Below are positions 1 through 7,359 of a stretch of DNA of 13,889 bases, piece after piece. Source of the DNA: an uncultured Chlamydiae bacterium. Its GTDB lineage: Bacteria; Chlamydiota; Chlamydiia; Chlamydiales; CALBHK01. Positions within the stretch are counted from its first letter, which is position 1; the number at the start of each line of letters is the position of its first letter. The position numbers were made by a program, and so were the translations under genes. The DNA lies in contig CALBHK010000138.1 of assembly GCA_937894565.1 (NCBI GenBank), positions 1-13,889 on the forward strand, written 5' to 3'. The notes under the pieces were generated by a model, which ran no database searches, had not been told where the DNA came from, and worked only from the letters and a program-made list of their open reading frames with translations.

Positions 1-7
1 GTTAGGT

Positions 8-49
8 ATCGCAGCCTGAAGGGCTGCAAGAGTTAGCCTGATGCGTATG
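8..49 (-). repeat. 42-bp end repeat with hairpin, left copy
   Basis: This stretch is the exact reverse complement of 13848-13889, so the same 42-bp repeat closes both ends of the window. It contains a hairpin, GCAGCC / GGCTGC with a 5-base loop, at 11-27. Read on the minus strand it lies downstream of the mutY stop codon, following a purine-rich run and the motif GACAGGATAGGCAGG (49-64), which recurs after other operons here. No T-run follows the hairpin, so I call it a dispersed repeat rather than a canonical terminator. Both ends of the window falling in one repeat suggests a contig that stopped at a multi-copy sequence. Confidence 0.85.
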
Positions 50-88
50 CCTGCCTATCCTGTCATTCTTTCTTTCCCTTATGACTGT

Positions 89-1132
89 CTATCTCTGTTC
101 TTTTTCTATTAAAAGCTCTTGAAAAACTTGCCGATGGCCCGATGAAAAAGGCAACTTCTGCACATCCTGCAAACTCACCCATTCAAACCCTTCAACCTTT
201 TCCCTATGTTCTGCCTTAAACAAAAAAGGATAGAGATAAGCCTTAAAACGAGTAAACGTATGCTGCTGGCCGGATAGTTCCTTAACAAGATCAAGTTTTA
301 ACGGAAGATAAACCCGCTCATGCAGGTTATCTTCATTTTTTTGTTCTCGTGAAATCTCAAAATAGGGAAATTGGCAAAGATGGGACATGATCTTTTTATC
401 TTCATCCCTACGCACTAATAGATGATTATCACAGACTACTACGGCTACAACTCTATAAAGCAGCTCTGTTTGCCTCCTCGCTTTTCGTATAGGAAGCTCT
501 TTTGCTCTTCCCTGCTTAAAAGCTAAACAAGAGTTTTGTATAGGACACTGCTGACATTTCGGCTCTTTATTGCAAAGGGTGGCACCTAACTCTATTAAAG
601 CTTCTGTAATTTCCCAGGGAGCCTCATCTGGCAGTAAATTTTGAACCCTTTGACGAATCTCTTTTTGGGTTTTCATCTCATCAATGGGAAATTCTAAAGC
701 ATCATGCCTGGCAATCACACGCAACACATTGCCATCCACTGCAGCAGCCTTCTCTTTAAAAGCAAAACTTCGGATAGCTCCTACGGTATAGGGACCTATC
801 CCCTTAATTTTAGCGAGTTCATTAGCGTCTCTTGGTAATTCCCCTTCGTATTGTTCCATAATAAGGCGCGCTGCCGCATGCAAATGGCGCGCTCTGGAAT
901 AATATCCCAAACCCTCCCAAGTTTTGAGCACCTCGTCTAAATGAGCTTCGGCCAATTTTTTAATGGTAGGAAATTGTTGCATCCAGCGCTCAAAAAAGGC
1001 AATTACAACGACCGCCTGAGTTTGCTGCAGCATGATTTCAGATACCCAGACTTGGTAGGGGGTGGGATCTCCTCTCCAGGGGAGAGCTCGTCTTCTTTTA
1101 AGAAACCAACACCTTAAATTTTCACTATTCAT
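89..1132 (-). CDS. mutY: A/G-specific adenine DNA glycosylase MutY
   Basis: MutY removes adenine mispaired with 8-oxoguanine or guanine in base-excision repair. From the ATG at 1132 the protein has 347 residues, close to E. coli MutY (350). The HhH-GPD domain shows LPW at 17-19, the catalytic Glu32 in SEIMLQQT, the helix-hairpin-helix GIGPYT at 111-116 and the catalytic Asp133 in VDGNV; the offset to E. coli Glu37 and Asp138 is a constant five. A four-cysteine cluster follows (187, 193, 196, 202), then a NUDIX-like MutY C-terminal domain from about 230. The first cysteine spacing is five residues, not the usual six. A TTG 54 bases upstream (1186) would add 18 residues, but it lies in the predicted -35 box and is not needed for homology. 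No clear Shine-Dalgarno sequence precedes either start. The gene is divergent from greA and seems to be transcribed alone. Confidence 0.95.
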   Translation of the reverse strand: MNSENLRCWFLKRRRALPWRGDPTPYQVWVSEIMLQQTQAVVVIAFFERWMQQFPTIKKLAEAHLDEVLKTWEGLGYYSRARHLHAAARLIMEQYEGELPRDANELAKIKGIGPYTVGAIRSFAFKEKAAAVDGNVLRVIARHDALEFPIDEMKTQKEIRQRVQNLLPDEAPWEITEALIELGATLCNKEPKCQQCPIQNSCLAFKQGRAKELPIRKARRQTELLYRVVAVVVCDNHLLVRRDEDKKIMSHLCQFPYFEISREQKNEDNLHERVYLPLKLDLVKELSGQQHTFTRFKAYLYPFLFKAEHREKVEGFEWVSLQDVQKLPFSSGHRQVFQELLIEKEQR

Positions 1133-1143
1133 ATCTGTTTTTA

Positions 1144-1172
1144 TTGATGATAAAGTTTCTGAAGGATATGAT
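1144..1172 (+). promoter_or_regulatory. Predicted sigma70-type promoter for the greA operon
   Basis: TTGATG (1144-1149) and TATGAT (1167-1172) are separated by 17 bases. Transcription would start near 1179, about 43 bases before the greA ATG. The two boxes each match consensus well, and no better pair lies closer to the gene. Confidence 0.5.
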
Positions 1173-1191
1173 TTTAAATAACGCAAGTCAA
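1163..1191 (-). promoter_or_regulatory. Predicted sigma70-type promoter for mutY
   Basis: On the minus strand TTGACT (1191-1186) is followed after 17 bases by TATCCT (1168-1163). Transcription would start near 1156, giving a leader of about 24 bases before the ATG at 1132. Its -10 box shares two bases with the -10 box of the opposite greA promoter. The -10 matches consensus at only four of six positions. Confidence 0.45.
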
Positions 1192-1210
1192 CACCATAGT
1201 TTTTTAAAAG

Positions 1211-1215
1211 AAGGA
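1211..1215 (+). promoter_or_regulatory. Shine-Dalgarno site that decides the greA start
   Basis: AAGGA lies six bases before the ATG at 1222 and only three bases before the in-frame TTG at 1219. The spacing favours the ATG as the greA start. Confidence 0.65.
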
Positions 1216-1221
1216 TAATTG

Positions 1222-3399
1222 ATGGCCTACCTAAAAGAATTTAAACAAAAAATCGAAAACAGCGATCTGCAGAAAATATTAGTTCTATGGGAAGAATACA
1301 CCAATAACGATCAGGTCGACATCGAAGAACTCTGTCAGATTTTAGAACTATTTAAAACCTCTGATATGGCCCCAACTTTTGGAAAATATGTAGATATGGC
1401 CCTTCAACTATGGAAAATTGTAGAATCTCAAACCGATGGCTACCGCCTTTTACGTTTAATATTAGACTTACAAACCACTAATAACCCCCTCCTTGGACAA
1501 TTAGCCTATCAAGCTTTAGAGAAAAAATTTGGAAACGATCCTCAATTCAACCAGCGTATCCGCTTGGTTGGGCTGCGCACCCAGGAATTTTTCCAGGGAG
1601 CGCTAAGTAATTATGAACTGCTCTATCATATGGCCAAAGGAAAATTTGTCTACCATGTCGGTGGCTGGGGGACTGGAGAAATTGTAGATATTTCTCCTAT
1701 CCGTGAGCAGATTACCTTAGAATTTGAGAATGTCACTGGCAGGCGTGATATGACCTACTCCAACGCCTTTAAAATGCTTATACCTCTTGCTGATGACAAC
1801 TTTCTTGCTCGCAGGTTTGGTAACCCCAATGCATTAGAGGCATTAGCCAGAAAAGATTCATTGGAAGTGATGCACCTCCTACTTAGAGATCTTGGCCCTT
1901 TAAGCGCCACAGAAATCAAAGACCATATGGCAGATCTTGTGATTCCTGAAGTCGAATGGTCAAAATGGTGGCAATCTGCGCGTGCTAAAATCAAAAAAGA
2001 CACGCTCATTGAAACCCCAAAAACCCTCAAAGGCGCCTTCGCTTTAAGAAACCAGGCTCTTTCACATGAAGATCAGATGAAACAAGAGATGCACGGTCAA
2101 AGCGATTTAAGCGAAATCCTCGTCACCACCTACAATTATGTGCGGGACTTCCCCAACATGCTCAAAAAAGAAGAGGTCAAACAATCTATCCTTGATAAAC
2201 TCAATCAGCTATTTACTATACCAAACATTACTCCTACACATGAAATTCAAATTGCTATCTTCTTAGAAACTCTTCTCAAAGTAAAAAATGAAGACCATTC
2301 ACTCAAAGAGCTCATCGCACAGTCTAAAGACATCGTTTCTATTATTAATGAAATGGAAATTTTAGCTTTTAAAAAGCAGGCTATGCTTGCCCTTCGCAAA
2401 GAGCGCGCAGACTGGGTAGAGATTTTTACTCGCCTCTTATTTAGTTTAGAGCAAACAGCTCTACGCGATTATATTTTTAATGAATTCAACCAACCTCCTC
2501 ATTCTGACCACCTCATTTCGCTTTTAGAAAATCTACAACAAAATCCGCAAGAAGCGCCCGATGTATATGTCTGGTATTTCCAAAAAATTCTCTCCAAAGA
2601 AAAAAACATTCCCTTTTCCGATATAGAAGGCAAACGCCTCTTCCTGGAGAGCTTGCTTGTTCTGCTTCATAAATTAGAACAAGGACAAGAAGCTCAATAT
2701 CGTGAACTAATTAAAAAAATCTACTCTCTGATTACAGTCAAACGCTATGAAGTGATCCGATGCATTATCGAGGGAGCAACTCTTGAATACATTAAGGAAT
2801 TCCTTCTTCTAGCATCCAAATGCCGTACACTGGGCTCCCCTGATGTGAAATCTCTGCGCGCTTTGGCTAAAGTGGTACAACCCTCTATCGAAAGTGAAGA
2901 AGAGCGTTATGAAAAAGAGGTTGAGGAAGACCATACACTTTGGACCACTGACGAGGGCTATCGTAAGACTTATGAGCGTTTAGAGCATTTAACAAATGTA
3001 GAAATGCTTAAAGTTGCACAAGAAATCAGTGTAGCAAAAGAACACGGCGATCTACGAGAAAATGCTGAATATAAAGTCGCACTTCAAAAGCGTTCGATGA
3101 TACAAGGCGAGATGAAGGTGCTCTCCGATCAAATTAGCCGTGCTAAAATTATTCCGGTCAAAGAAATTGATACGCAAAGCATTAATTTAGGGACAACTGT
3201 CACTATGACAAAAGATGGTGGAGAAAAAATCGTCTATACCATTTTAGGGCCATGGGAAGCTGATATCGATCAAAATATCCTCTCTTATAAATCCAAATTA
3301 GCGGAACAAATGATAGGACACAAAGTTAAAGAATCTTTTGAGTTCAAAGAACAAAATTATACTGTTGAAAAGATCGAAAGTTATCTAAACTCCAAATAA
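1222..3399 (+). CDS. greA: Transcript cleavage factor GreA with long N-terminal extension
   Basis: GreA rescues backtracked RNA polymerase by stimulating cleavage of the nascent RNA. Only the last 150 or so of 725 residues (from about 575) form the Gre protein: a coiled-coil finger with the tip signature HGDLRENAEYK (from residue 608), holding the acidic pair that acts in the polymerase channel, then the C-terminal Gre domain. Residues 1-570 are a helix-rich extension without any motif I can name. E. coli GreA has 158 residues; a fused form of about 715 residues is what I recall from Chlamydia, so this is a lineage trait and not a local accident. The gene leads a + strand cluster with rdgB, aspC and mreC, with 10 bases to rdgB. 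ATG 1222 is preferred over TTG 1219 on ribosome-binding-site spacing. Confidence 0.95.
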   Translation: MAYLKEFKQKIENSDLQKILVLWEEYTNNDQVDIEELCQILELFKTSDMAPTFGKYVDMALQLWKIVESQTDGYRLLRLILDLQTTNNPLLGQLAYQALEKKFGNDPQFNQRIRLVGLRTQEFFQGALSNYELLYHMAKGKFVYHVGGWGTGEIVDISPIREQITLEFENVTGRRDMTYSNAFKMLIPLADDNFLARRFGNPNALEALARKDSLEVMHLLLRDLGPLSATEIKDHMADLVIPEVEWSKWWQSARAKIKKDTLIETPKTLKGAFALRNQALSHEDQMKQEMHGQSDLSEILVTTYNYVRDFPNMLKKEEVKQSILDKLNQLFTIPNITPTHEIQIAIFLETLLKVKNEDHSLKELIAQSKDIVSIINEMEILAFKKQAMLALRKERADWVEIFTRLLFSLEQTALRDYIFNEFNQPPHSDHLISLLENLQQNPQEAPDVYVWYFQKILSKEKNIPFSDIEGKRLFLESLLVLLHKLEQGQEAQYRELIKKIYSLITVKRYEVIRCIIEGATLEYIKEFLLLASKCRTLGSPDVKSLRALAKVVQPSIESEEERYEKEVEEDHTLWTTDEGYRKTYERLEHLTNVEMLKVAQEISVAKEHGDLRENAEYKVALQKRSMIQGEMKVLSDQISRAKIIPVKEIDTQSINLGTTVTMTKDGGEKIVYTILGPWEADIDQNILSYKSKLAEQMIGHKVKESFEFKEQNYTVEKIESYLNSK

Positions 3400-3409
3400 G
3401 AGAGCATTT

Positions 3410-4036
3410 ATGCAGATTGTCATTGCCAGTAAAAACATTCCTAAAATTCAGGAATGCCGCTCTATGCTAAAAACAATTAATTGGCTTGACGTCCTCTCTT
3501 TAAATGATTTTCCGGACTATGAACCCCCTGAAGAAACCGGCACTACTTTTGAAGAAAATGCATTAATCAAAGCCCGGCATGCTGCCAATACTTTTCTAAT
3601 CACTGCTATAGCTGATGATTCCGGGCTTCTTGTTCCTTTTCTTAAAGGTTCTCCTGGTGTTTTTTCCAGACGCTATGCAGGTCCCCCCGGAGCTAAAGAT
3701 TCCAGAGCCACAGATGGCGAGAATAACAAAAAGCTGCTAGAGGCATTAGATGGGCAAGAAGAGATGCAAAGAACAGCTTATTACGAATGCTGTTTAGCGT
3801 TTGCTACTCCTCTTGGGGAAACTAAAACATTTACAGGCCGCTGTGAGGGCATGATTCTTAAGCAAGGAAGAGGAAGTGATGGATTTGGTTATGATCCTCT
3901 ATTTGTAAAAAATGACTATGAAAAGAGCTTTGGAGAGATCACTGCAGAAATAAAAAATAAAATTTCCCACCGTGCTAAAGCTTTTGAAAAGCTAGCTATC
4001 TATTTAGCGAACCATCGCGCTTCCTTAGAAACTTAA
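3410..4036 (+). CDS. rdgB: RdgB/HAM1 inosine/xanthosine triphosphate pyrophosphatase
   Basis: This enzyme hydrolyses dITP, ITP and XTP to monophosphates and keeps deaminated purines out of DNA and RNA. The 208 residues fit the HAM1 family (E. coli RdgB has 197). Visible family signatures are the N-terminal nucleotide-binding segment IASKNIPKIQE, ETGTTFEENALIKA around 42-55, the catalytic ADDSGL with Asp70, the SRRYAG segment, GFGYDPLF and the C-terminal SHRAKAF. A weak purine-rich ribosome-binding site (AAGAGAG) overlaps the end of greA. It sits between greA and aspC; in C. trachomatis I recall these two as adjacent with the HAM1 gene elsewhere, so the position may distinguish this lineage. 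Confidence 0.93.
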   Translation: MQIVIASKNIPKIQECRSMLKTINWLDVLSLNDFPDYEPPEETGTTFEENALIKARHAANTFLITAIADDSGLLVPFLKGSPGVFSRRYAGPPGAKDSRATDGENNKKLLEALDGQEEMQRTAYYECCLAFATPLGETKTFTGRCEGMILKQGRGSDGFGYDPLFVKNDYEKSFGEITAEIKNKISHRAKAFEKLAIYLANHRASLET

Positions 4037-4054
4037 TAAACCAAGAGCCATCCT

Positions 4055-5215
4055 TTGAGAAATTCCTCTCTTTCAGATCTGCCCACTTTACCAAGCGATC
4101 CCATTCTCAAACTCCCCATCGCTTTTAAAAATGATCCCCGTTCCCATAAAATTAACTTAGGGGTAGGTGCATACAGGGATCAAAACGGCCTTCCTTGGGT
4201 TTTACCCTCTGTAAAAGAAACTGAAATGCGCCTTCTTTCTCAGAAATTAAATAAAGAATACCTGCCCATTGAAGGTGATTCTCTTTTTATTGAATGTTTG
4301 GAAGCTCTGCTCTTTCCCCAATTGCCGCCTGAGCGCGTGAGCGTGCAAACGGTTGGTGGAACTGCAGCACTCAGAATCGGGGCAGAGCTTTTAATGAAGG
4401 CTTGCAAAAAACCTATCATCTATTTATCTAACCCCACATGGCCAAACCATCAGCAAATCTTCCAAAATGTTGGCTTTCGGGTAGAATTTTATCCCTATGC
4501 AGCTAATCAAACTCTTTTAATTGAAGAGATGCTCTACGCCATTGAACAGATGCCAAATGAGAGCATTATTTTACTTCAAACTTCCTGCCACAACCCTACC
4601 GGAATCGATCCTACAAGAGAGGAATGGGGGGAAATTTGCCAATCGATTAAGCAGCGCAATTTACTGCCCTTTTTTGATATCGCCTATCAAGGATTTGGGG
4701 AGGACTTTATTCAAGATGTTTACCCTCTCTCTTTATTTATCTCTGAGGGTCTTGAATGTCTGGTAAGTTACTCTTTTGCAAAAAATATGGGCCTTTATGG
4801 TGAACGTTTAGGCGCACTCGCAGTCTGCGCTCAAGGAAAAGGTCTTTTGAGCCAAATCAGGCGCATTATCCGCACTCTTTACTCATCACCTCCTCTTCAT
4901 GGTTCGTTAATTGCTAAAACAATCTTAAGCGATTCAGCGCTCAAAAACCAATGGAAACAAGAAGTTAGCCAAATGCGCACACGCATTCAAGAAATGCGCC
5001 AAGCTTTTGCGCAAGCAACCAACATGCCCTTCTTATGCCAGCAAAAAGGGATGTTTTCTTATACAGGCCTTTCTATTGAAGAAGTCGAGCGTTTAGTGCA
5101 AGAACATGCCATTCATATGCCAGATGATGGAAGGATCAACTTTGCAGGGCTCATTCCTTCCCAAATTGAAACAGTGGCCAAAGCCATTGAAGCGGTTAGG
5201 AAAATGATTCCATGA
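4055..5215 (+). CDS. aspC: Aspartate (or aromatic) aminotransferase, class I, PLP-dependent
   Basis: This fold-type I aminotransferase exchanges the amino group between aspartate (or aromatic amino acids) and 2-oxoglutarate. The 386 residues include KINLGVGAYRD near the N-terminus, the Trp of NPTWPNH that stacks on the cofactor, CHNPTG with the Asn contacting PLP, FDIAYQGFGED with the Asp facing the pyridine nitrogen, the Schiff-base Lys243 in SFAKNMGLYGERLGA, the Arg of IIRTLYSSPPLHG (equivalent to Arg292 of E. coli AspC, which binds the side-chain carboxylate) and Arg360 in GRINFAGL, which binds the alpha-carboxylate. Keeping the Arg292 equivalent points to dicarboxylic substrates, although TyrB-like enzymes also have it. 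The start is a TTG with AAGAG seven bases upstream; no ATG fits. The stop overlaps the mreC start in ATGA, so the two are probably coupled. Confidence 0.92.
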   Translation: MRNSSLSDLPTLPSDPILKLPIAFKNDPRSHKINLGVGAYRDQNGLPWVLPSVKETEMRLLSQKLNKEYLPIEGDSLFIECLEALLFPQLPPERVSVQTVGGTAALRIGAELLMKACKKPIIYLSNPTWPNHQQIFQNVGFRVEFYPYAANQTLLIEEMLYAIEQMPNESIILLQTSCHNPTGIDPTREEWGEICQSIKQRNLLPFFDIAYQGFGEDFIQDVYPLSLFISEGLECLVSYSFAKNMGLYGERLGALAVCAQGKGLLSQIRRIIRTLYSSPPLHGSLIAKTILSDSALKNQWKQEVSQMRTRIQEMRQAFAQATNMPFLCQQKGMFSYTGLSIEEVERLVQEHAIHMPDDGRINFAGLIPSQIETVAKAIEAVRKMIP

Positions 5216-6096
5216 GACGCAAATCGAACTGGAAACAGAGCGGCATGCAACTTAAACCCTATCTTTTTCTGGCCATCGCCCTCTTAGCGCTCTTCACCCT
5301 AAGCTTAGAGAGCGCTAATGGAGCGCGTGCATCTTTATTGGGACTACTTAAAACACCTCTTAGTGTAAATGAAGAAGAATCTCACTTAAAAGAGATTGCA
5401 TCTCTTGAAACCGAAAATCATCTTCTTAAACAGACCTTAAGCGAACTTTCTGCACGCATTCAGATTACTCCCCCTCATCCACAACACGTTTGTGCGCGCA
5501 TTTTTTATCGTTCTGCCGCTCTATGGAATAGTTATTGCTGGATTGATGTGGGCACGCAGACCAACGAAGAAAAAAAAGAAGAGATTGTTGCCAAAAACAG
5601 CCCTGTGATTGTAGGCAATTCTTTAGTGGGCATCATCGAAAAGGCAGACAAGCACCATTCATTGGTGCGTCTGATCACAGATCCCTCTCTTACCCCCTCT
5701 GTACGCGCAGTACGCGCAGATAAACAGAATATCCAATATCTTGCTAAGGGCTATTTGCATGGCAGCGCAGAGCCTCTTTGGAGATCAAGAGGAAGTATTC
5801 TAATTGGTGTGGGCTTTAATTTTGATTTTGCAGACGAAAAGGGAAAAGATCTGGACCTACGCACCCCTGCACTGATTCATGTAGGGGATGAACTGCTGAC
5901 AACCGGGTTAGATGGGATGTTTCCGGAAGGGCTCTCTGTGGCACGAGTCACAAAAATTCAAAAACTGCGCGAAGGAGATTATTTTTATTCTTTGGAAGCA
6001 ACGCCAAGTGCTGGGCCAATGGAAGAGCTTTCTATTGTTTTTGTCATCCCGCCTATTAGTGATGCACAGGATGTACCGAAACAAGAAACAGGATAA
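5212..6096 (+). CDS. mreC: Cell-shape protein MreC
   Basis: MreC is a bitopic inner-membrane protein that links cytoplasmic MreB filaments to the peptidoglycan synthesis machinery. The 294 residues show a short basic cytoplasmic start, one hydrophobic segment (about 17-35), a coiled-coil stretch (about 54-86) and the beta-rich MreC domain from about 92 to 285. That domain has IFYRSAALWNSYCWIDVG, SPVIVGNSLVGIIEKA, LVRLITDPSLTPSVRAVRA, HVGDELLTTGLDGMFPEGL and a hydrophobic final strand, all typical of the family. The start ATG lies within the aspC stop (ATGA). It is the last gene of the greA cluster. The stop codon lies inside the first of two ACAGGATAAA repeats (6088-6097 and 6111-6120), so the intergenic repeat may have replaced the original last residues. 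Confidence 0.9.
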   Translation: MRRKSNWKQSGMQLKPYLFLAIALLALFTLSLESANGARASLLGLLKTPLSVNEEESHLKEIASLETENHLLKQTLSELSARIQITPPHPQHVCARIFYRSAALWNSYCWIDVGTQTNEEKKEEIVAKNSPVIVGNSLVGIIEKADKHHSLVRLITDPSLTPSVRAVRADKQNIQYLAKGYLHGSAEPLWRSRGSILIGVGFNFDFADEKGKDLDLRTPALIHVGDELLTTGLDGMFPEGLSVARVTKIQKLREGDYFYSLEATPSAGPMEELSIVFVIPPISDAQDVPKQETG

Positions 6097-6135
6097 AATA
6101 AAGAAGAAAAACAGGATAAACTGGCATACGCATCA
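6088..6135 (+). repeat. GGCAGG/ATACGCA-type repeat module after mreC
   Basis: ACAGGATAAA occurs twice, 23 bases apart (6088-6097 and 6111-6120), with a purine-rich run between. The second is followed by CTGGCATACGCATCA, which resembles the 42-bp end repeat where it begins CATACGCATCAGG. The orientation is sense to mreC, as it is after mutY. It seems to be a degenerate copy without the hairpin. Confidence 0.5.
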
Positions 6136-6182
6136 AGACAGATGTATAAAAGTGAAGATAAAAACGATACGACGATAAGAAC

Positions 6183-6235
6183 CTGGACTTTGGACAAAAC
6201 CACGGGCTTCGCCCATGGTTTTGTCCAAAGTCCAG
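6183..6235. mobile_element. 53-bp palindromic MITE-like insertion with 7-bp target-site duplication
   Basis: Two 25-base arms (6183-6207 and 6211-6235) around a TTC loop pair at 24 of 25 positions. The element begins CTGGACTTTGGACAAAA and ends with its complement. TAAGAAC stands directly on both sides (6176-6182 and 6236-6242), as expected of a target-site duplication made by a transposase. The arms match the terminal repeats of the 202-bp element at 7441-7642. It codes for nothing and must have been moved in trans. Lying between convergent genes it could also stop transcription both ways, but no T-run follows on either strand. Confidence 0.8.
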
Positions 6236-6269
6236 TAAGAACGATTGAAGAAGAAAAAAGTCCACCTTC

Positions 6270-6295
6270 CTGAGAGCAGCGAATGCGGCTCCCAG
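6270..6295. other. Imperfect hairpin in convergent intergenic region
   Basis: CTGAGAGC (6270-6277) pairs with GCTCCCAG (6288-6295) with one mismatch. On the minus strand six T residues (6259-6254) follow after ten bases, so it is at best a poor terminator for the gene at 6469-7275. No promoter or reading frame is associated with it. Confidence 0.35.
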
Positions 6296-6308
6296 AAAAA
6301 CAAGTTTT

Positions 6309-6381
6309 ATGCCTGCCCATCGTGGCCGTCCCCCAAAGCATTTGGGGATGCGATCCTGCCTATTCTGTTATTCTTCTTTTC
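6309..6381 (-). repeat. GGCAGG repeat module with CCCCAAA/TTTGGGG hairpin
   Basis: Read on the minus strand it runs AAGAAGAATAACAGAATAG, GGCAGGATCGC, a hairpin (CCCCAAA at 6331-6337 pairing with TTTGGGG at 6341-6347), then GATGGGCAGGCATAAAA. The module after hemC (13683-13755) has the same order: AACAGAATA, GGCAGGAT, a hairpin of different sequence, GGCAGGATAAAA. It lies in the sense direction downstream of the gene at 6469-7275. Confidence 0.6.
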
Positions 6382-6403
6382 TACCTATAAATTGGCTTGG
6401 ATG

Positions 6404-6422
6404 TGCGTATCCCTGCCCCATC
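6404..6422 (-). repeat. GGCAGG/ATACGCA repeat module, short copy
   Basis: On the minus strand GATGGGGCAGGGATACGCA resembles GGATAGGCAGGCATACGCA after mutY. It lies about 46 bases beyond the stop of the gene at 6469-7275, after a purine-rich run, in the sense direction of that gene. Confidence 0.5.
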
Positions 6423-6468
6423 CATCATTTTTTTCTGTTTTACAAAAGATAAGTTTCGTCTGTTTTAG

Positions 6469-7275
6469 TTATTTTCTGAAAAAGCAAACACCGTTTTCAA
6501 TAACAAATGATTTAAGTATACTCATATCCACCATCTTTCTAAAAATTAGAACGAGGTCTGATGAAGGAAAAAGATAAAGATTCTGAAGCTTTTTAAAATA
6601 AGGGTCTTCTTCGATGTTGAATACAAACCCCTTTTTCGTTGGCTCTTTTTCAAGCGCTTCATTCACTTTTTGCCCGAAAACTTGAATAATATCTCTCAAA
6701 GGAACGCTAGACTTCTCACCAGATGCACCCTGAGCATCTTCATCTATTAAGTAGATAAGATTCTCATTGAGGTTTAAATTTTTGCAATTCATCATATTAA
6801 GATCTATTGGGGTAGCGTTCAATAGATCTTTGTCATCTATTTCTTTATCGTCGATATCAACTTTTTTATCATTGACGCGAACAGAAGACTCTGCCTCTTT
6901 AAAATGTCTACTAAACACATCTTTAACTTTACCAATGTTTTTATTTTCAACCACACAATTTAAATTAGAAATCTTAGCTCTGCGAAGAGGATAGGTACAG
7001 AACTTGACCAACAACATGATAATTGGAATGACCACTGTAAAGCAAGAAGCTTTTTTCAAACACAAAATAGATCTACTTTGATTTGAGGGAAGCAGGGATA
7101 TTTTAATGTCACCCTCTTTAGAGACTTCTGCATGAAGTCTTGTTCCATAATCAAAATAGCCATCCACTGCCTCAAGAAAACTTTCTGTACAGGATTTCTT
7201 CACGCCTTCTTCTTTATCGTAATAAATAGGCGTGAAAAAGCCAAAATTGTTTTTAAATGCAGATACATAGTCCAT
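6469..7275 (-). CDS. Hypothetical protein with one membrane segment
   Basis: I do not recognise this 268-residue protein. It has one strongly hydrophobic stretch at about 76-95 (CFTVVIPIIMLLVKFCTYPL) followed by basic residues, which would anchor it in a membrane. The first 75 residues are mixed polar, and the rest is charged, rich in Asp, Lys and Asn, without signal peptide or known catalytic motif. The base composition is clearly more AT-rich than the neighbouring housekeeping genes. I have an impression of similar cysteine/serine-phenylalanine-threonine plus IP hydrophobic segments in orphan proteins of environmental chlamydiae, but cannot verify it. A TATAAT (7332-7327) lies upstream with no good -35 partner; the ribosome-binding site is only a purine-rich run. 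It stands alone, between the convergent repeats and the TyrP-tail remnant, and may be recently acquired or lineage-specific. A secreted effector is possible but not shown. Confidence 0.7.
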   Translation of the reverse strand: MDYVSAFKNNFGFFTPIYYDKEEGVKKSCTESFLEAVDGYFDYGTRLHAEVSKEGDIKISLLPSNQSRSILCLKKASCFTVVIPIIMLLVKFCTYPLRRAKISNLNCVVENKNIGKVKDVFSRHFKEAESSVRVNDKKVDIDDKEIDDKDLLNATPIDLNMMNCKNLNLNENLIYLIDEDAQGASGEKSSVPLRDIIQVFGQKVNEALEKEPTKKGFVFNIEEDPYFKKLQNLYLFPSSDLVLIFRKMVDMSILKSFVIENGVCFFRK

Positions 7276-7359
7276 GATTTTTCTTTTTTCTTTATTTTTT
7301 ATTTAGTGTTGTTATTTATAAAGGTAATTATAGTCTCTATTTATTAATTTTTGATTAAG

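Noticed and set aside
1133..1186. Longer MutY reading from a TTG at 1186, adding 18 residues
   Set aside because: The extra residues are not needed for the family, and the TTG falls in the predicted -35 box of its own promoter.
6183..6235. Canonical intrinsic terminator for mreC
   Set aside because: The hairpin is strong but no T-run follows on either strand, and the 7-bp flanking duplication fits an insertion better. A secondary role in termination remains possible.
5985..6341. Minus-strand open frame of 118 codons across the end of mreC
   Set aside because: It reads through the MITE palindrome and repeat modules, overlaps a well-supported gene and has no family features.
6245..6577. Plus-strand open frame of 110 codons
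   Set aside because: It consists of repeat modules and the antisense of the orphan gene's 3' end; low-complexity translation and no ribosome-binding site.
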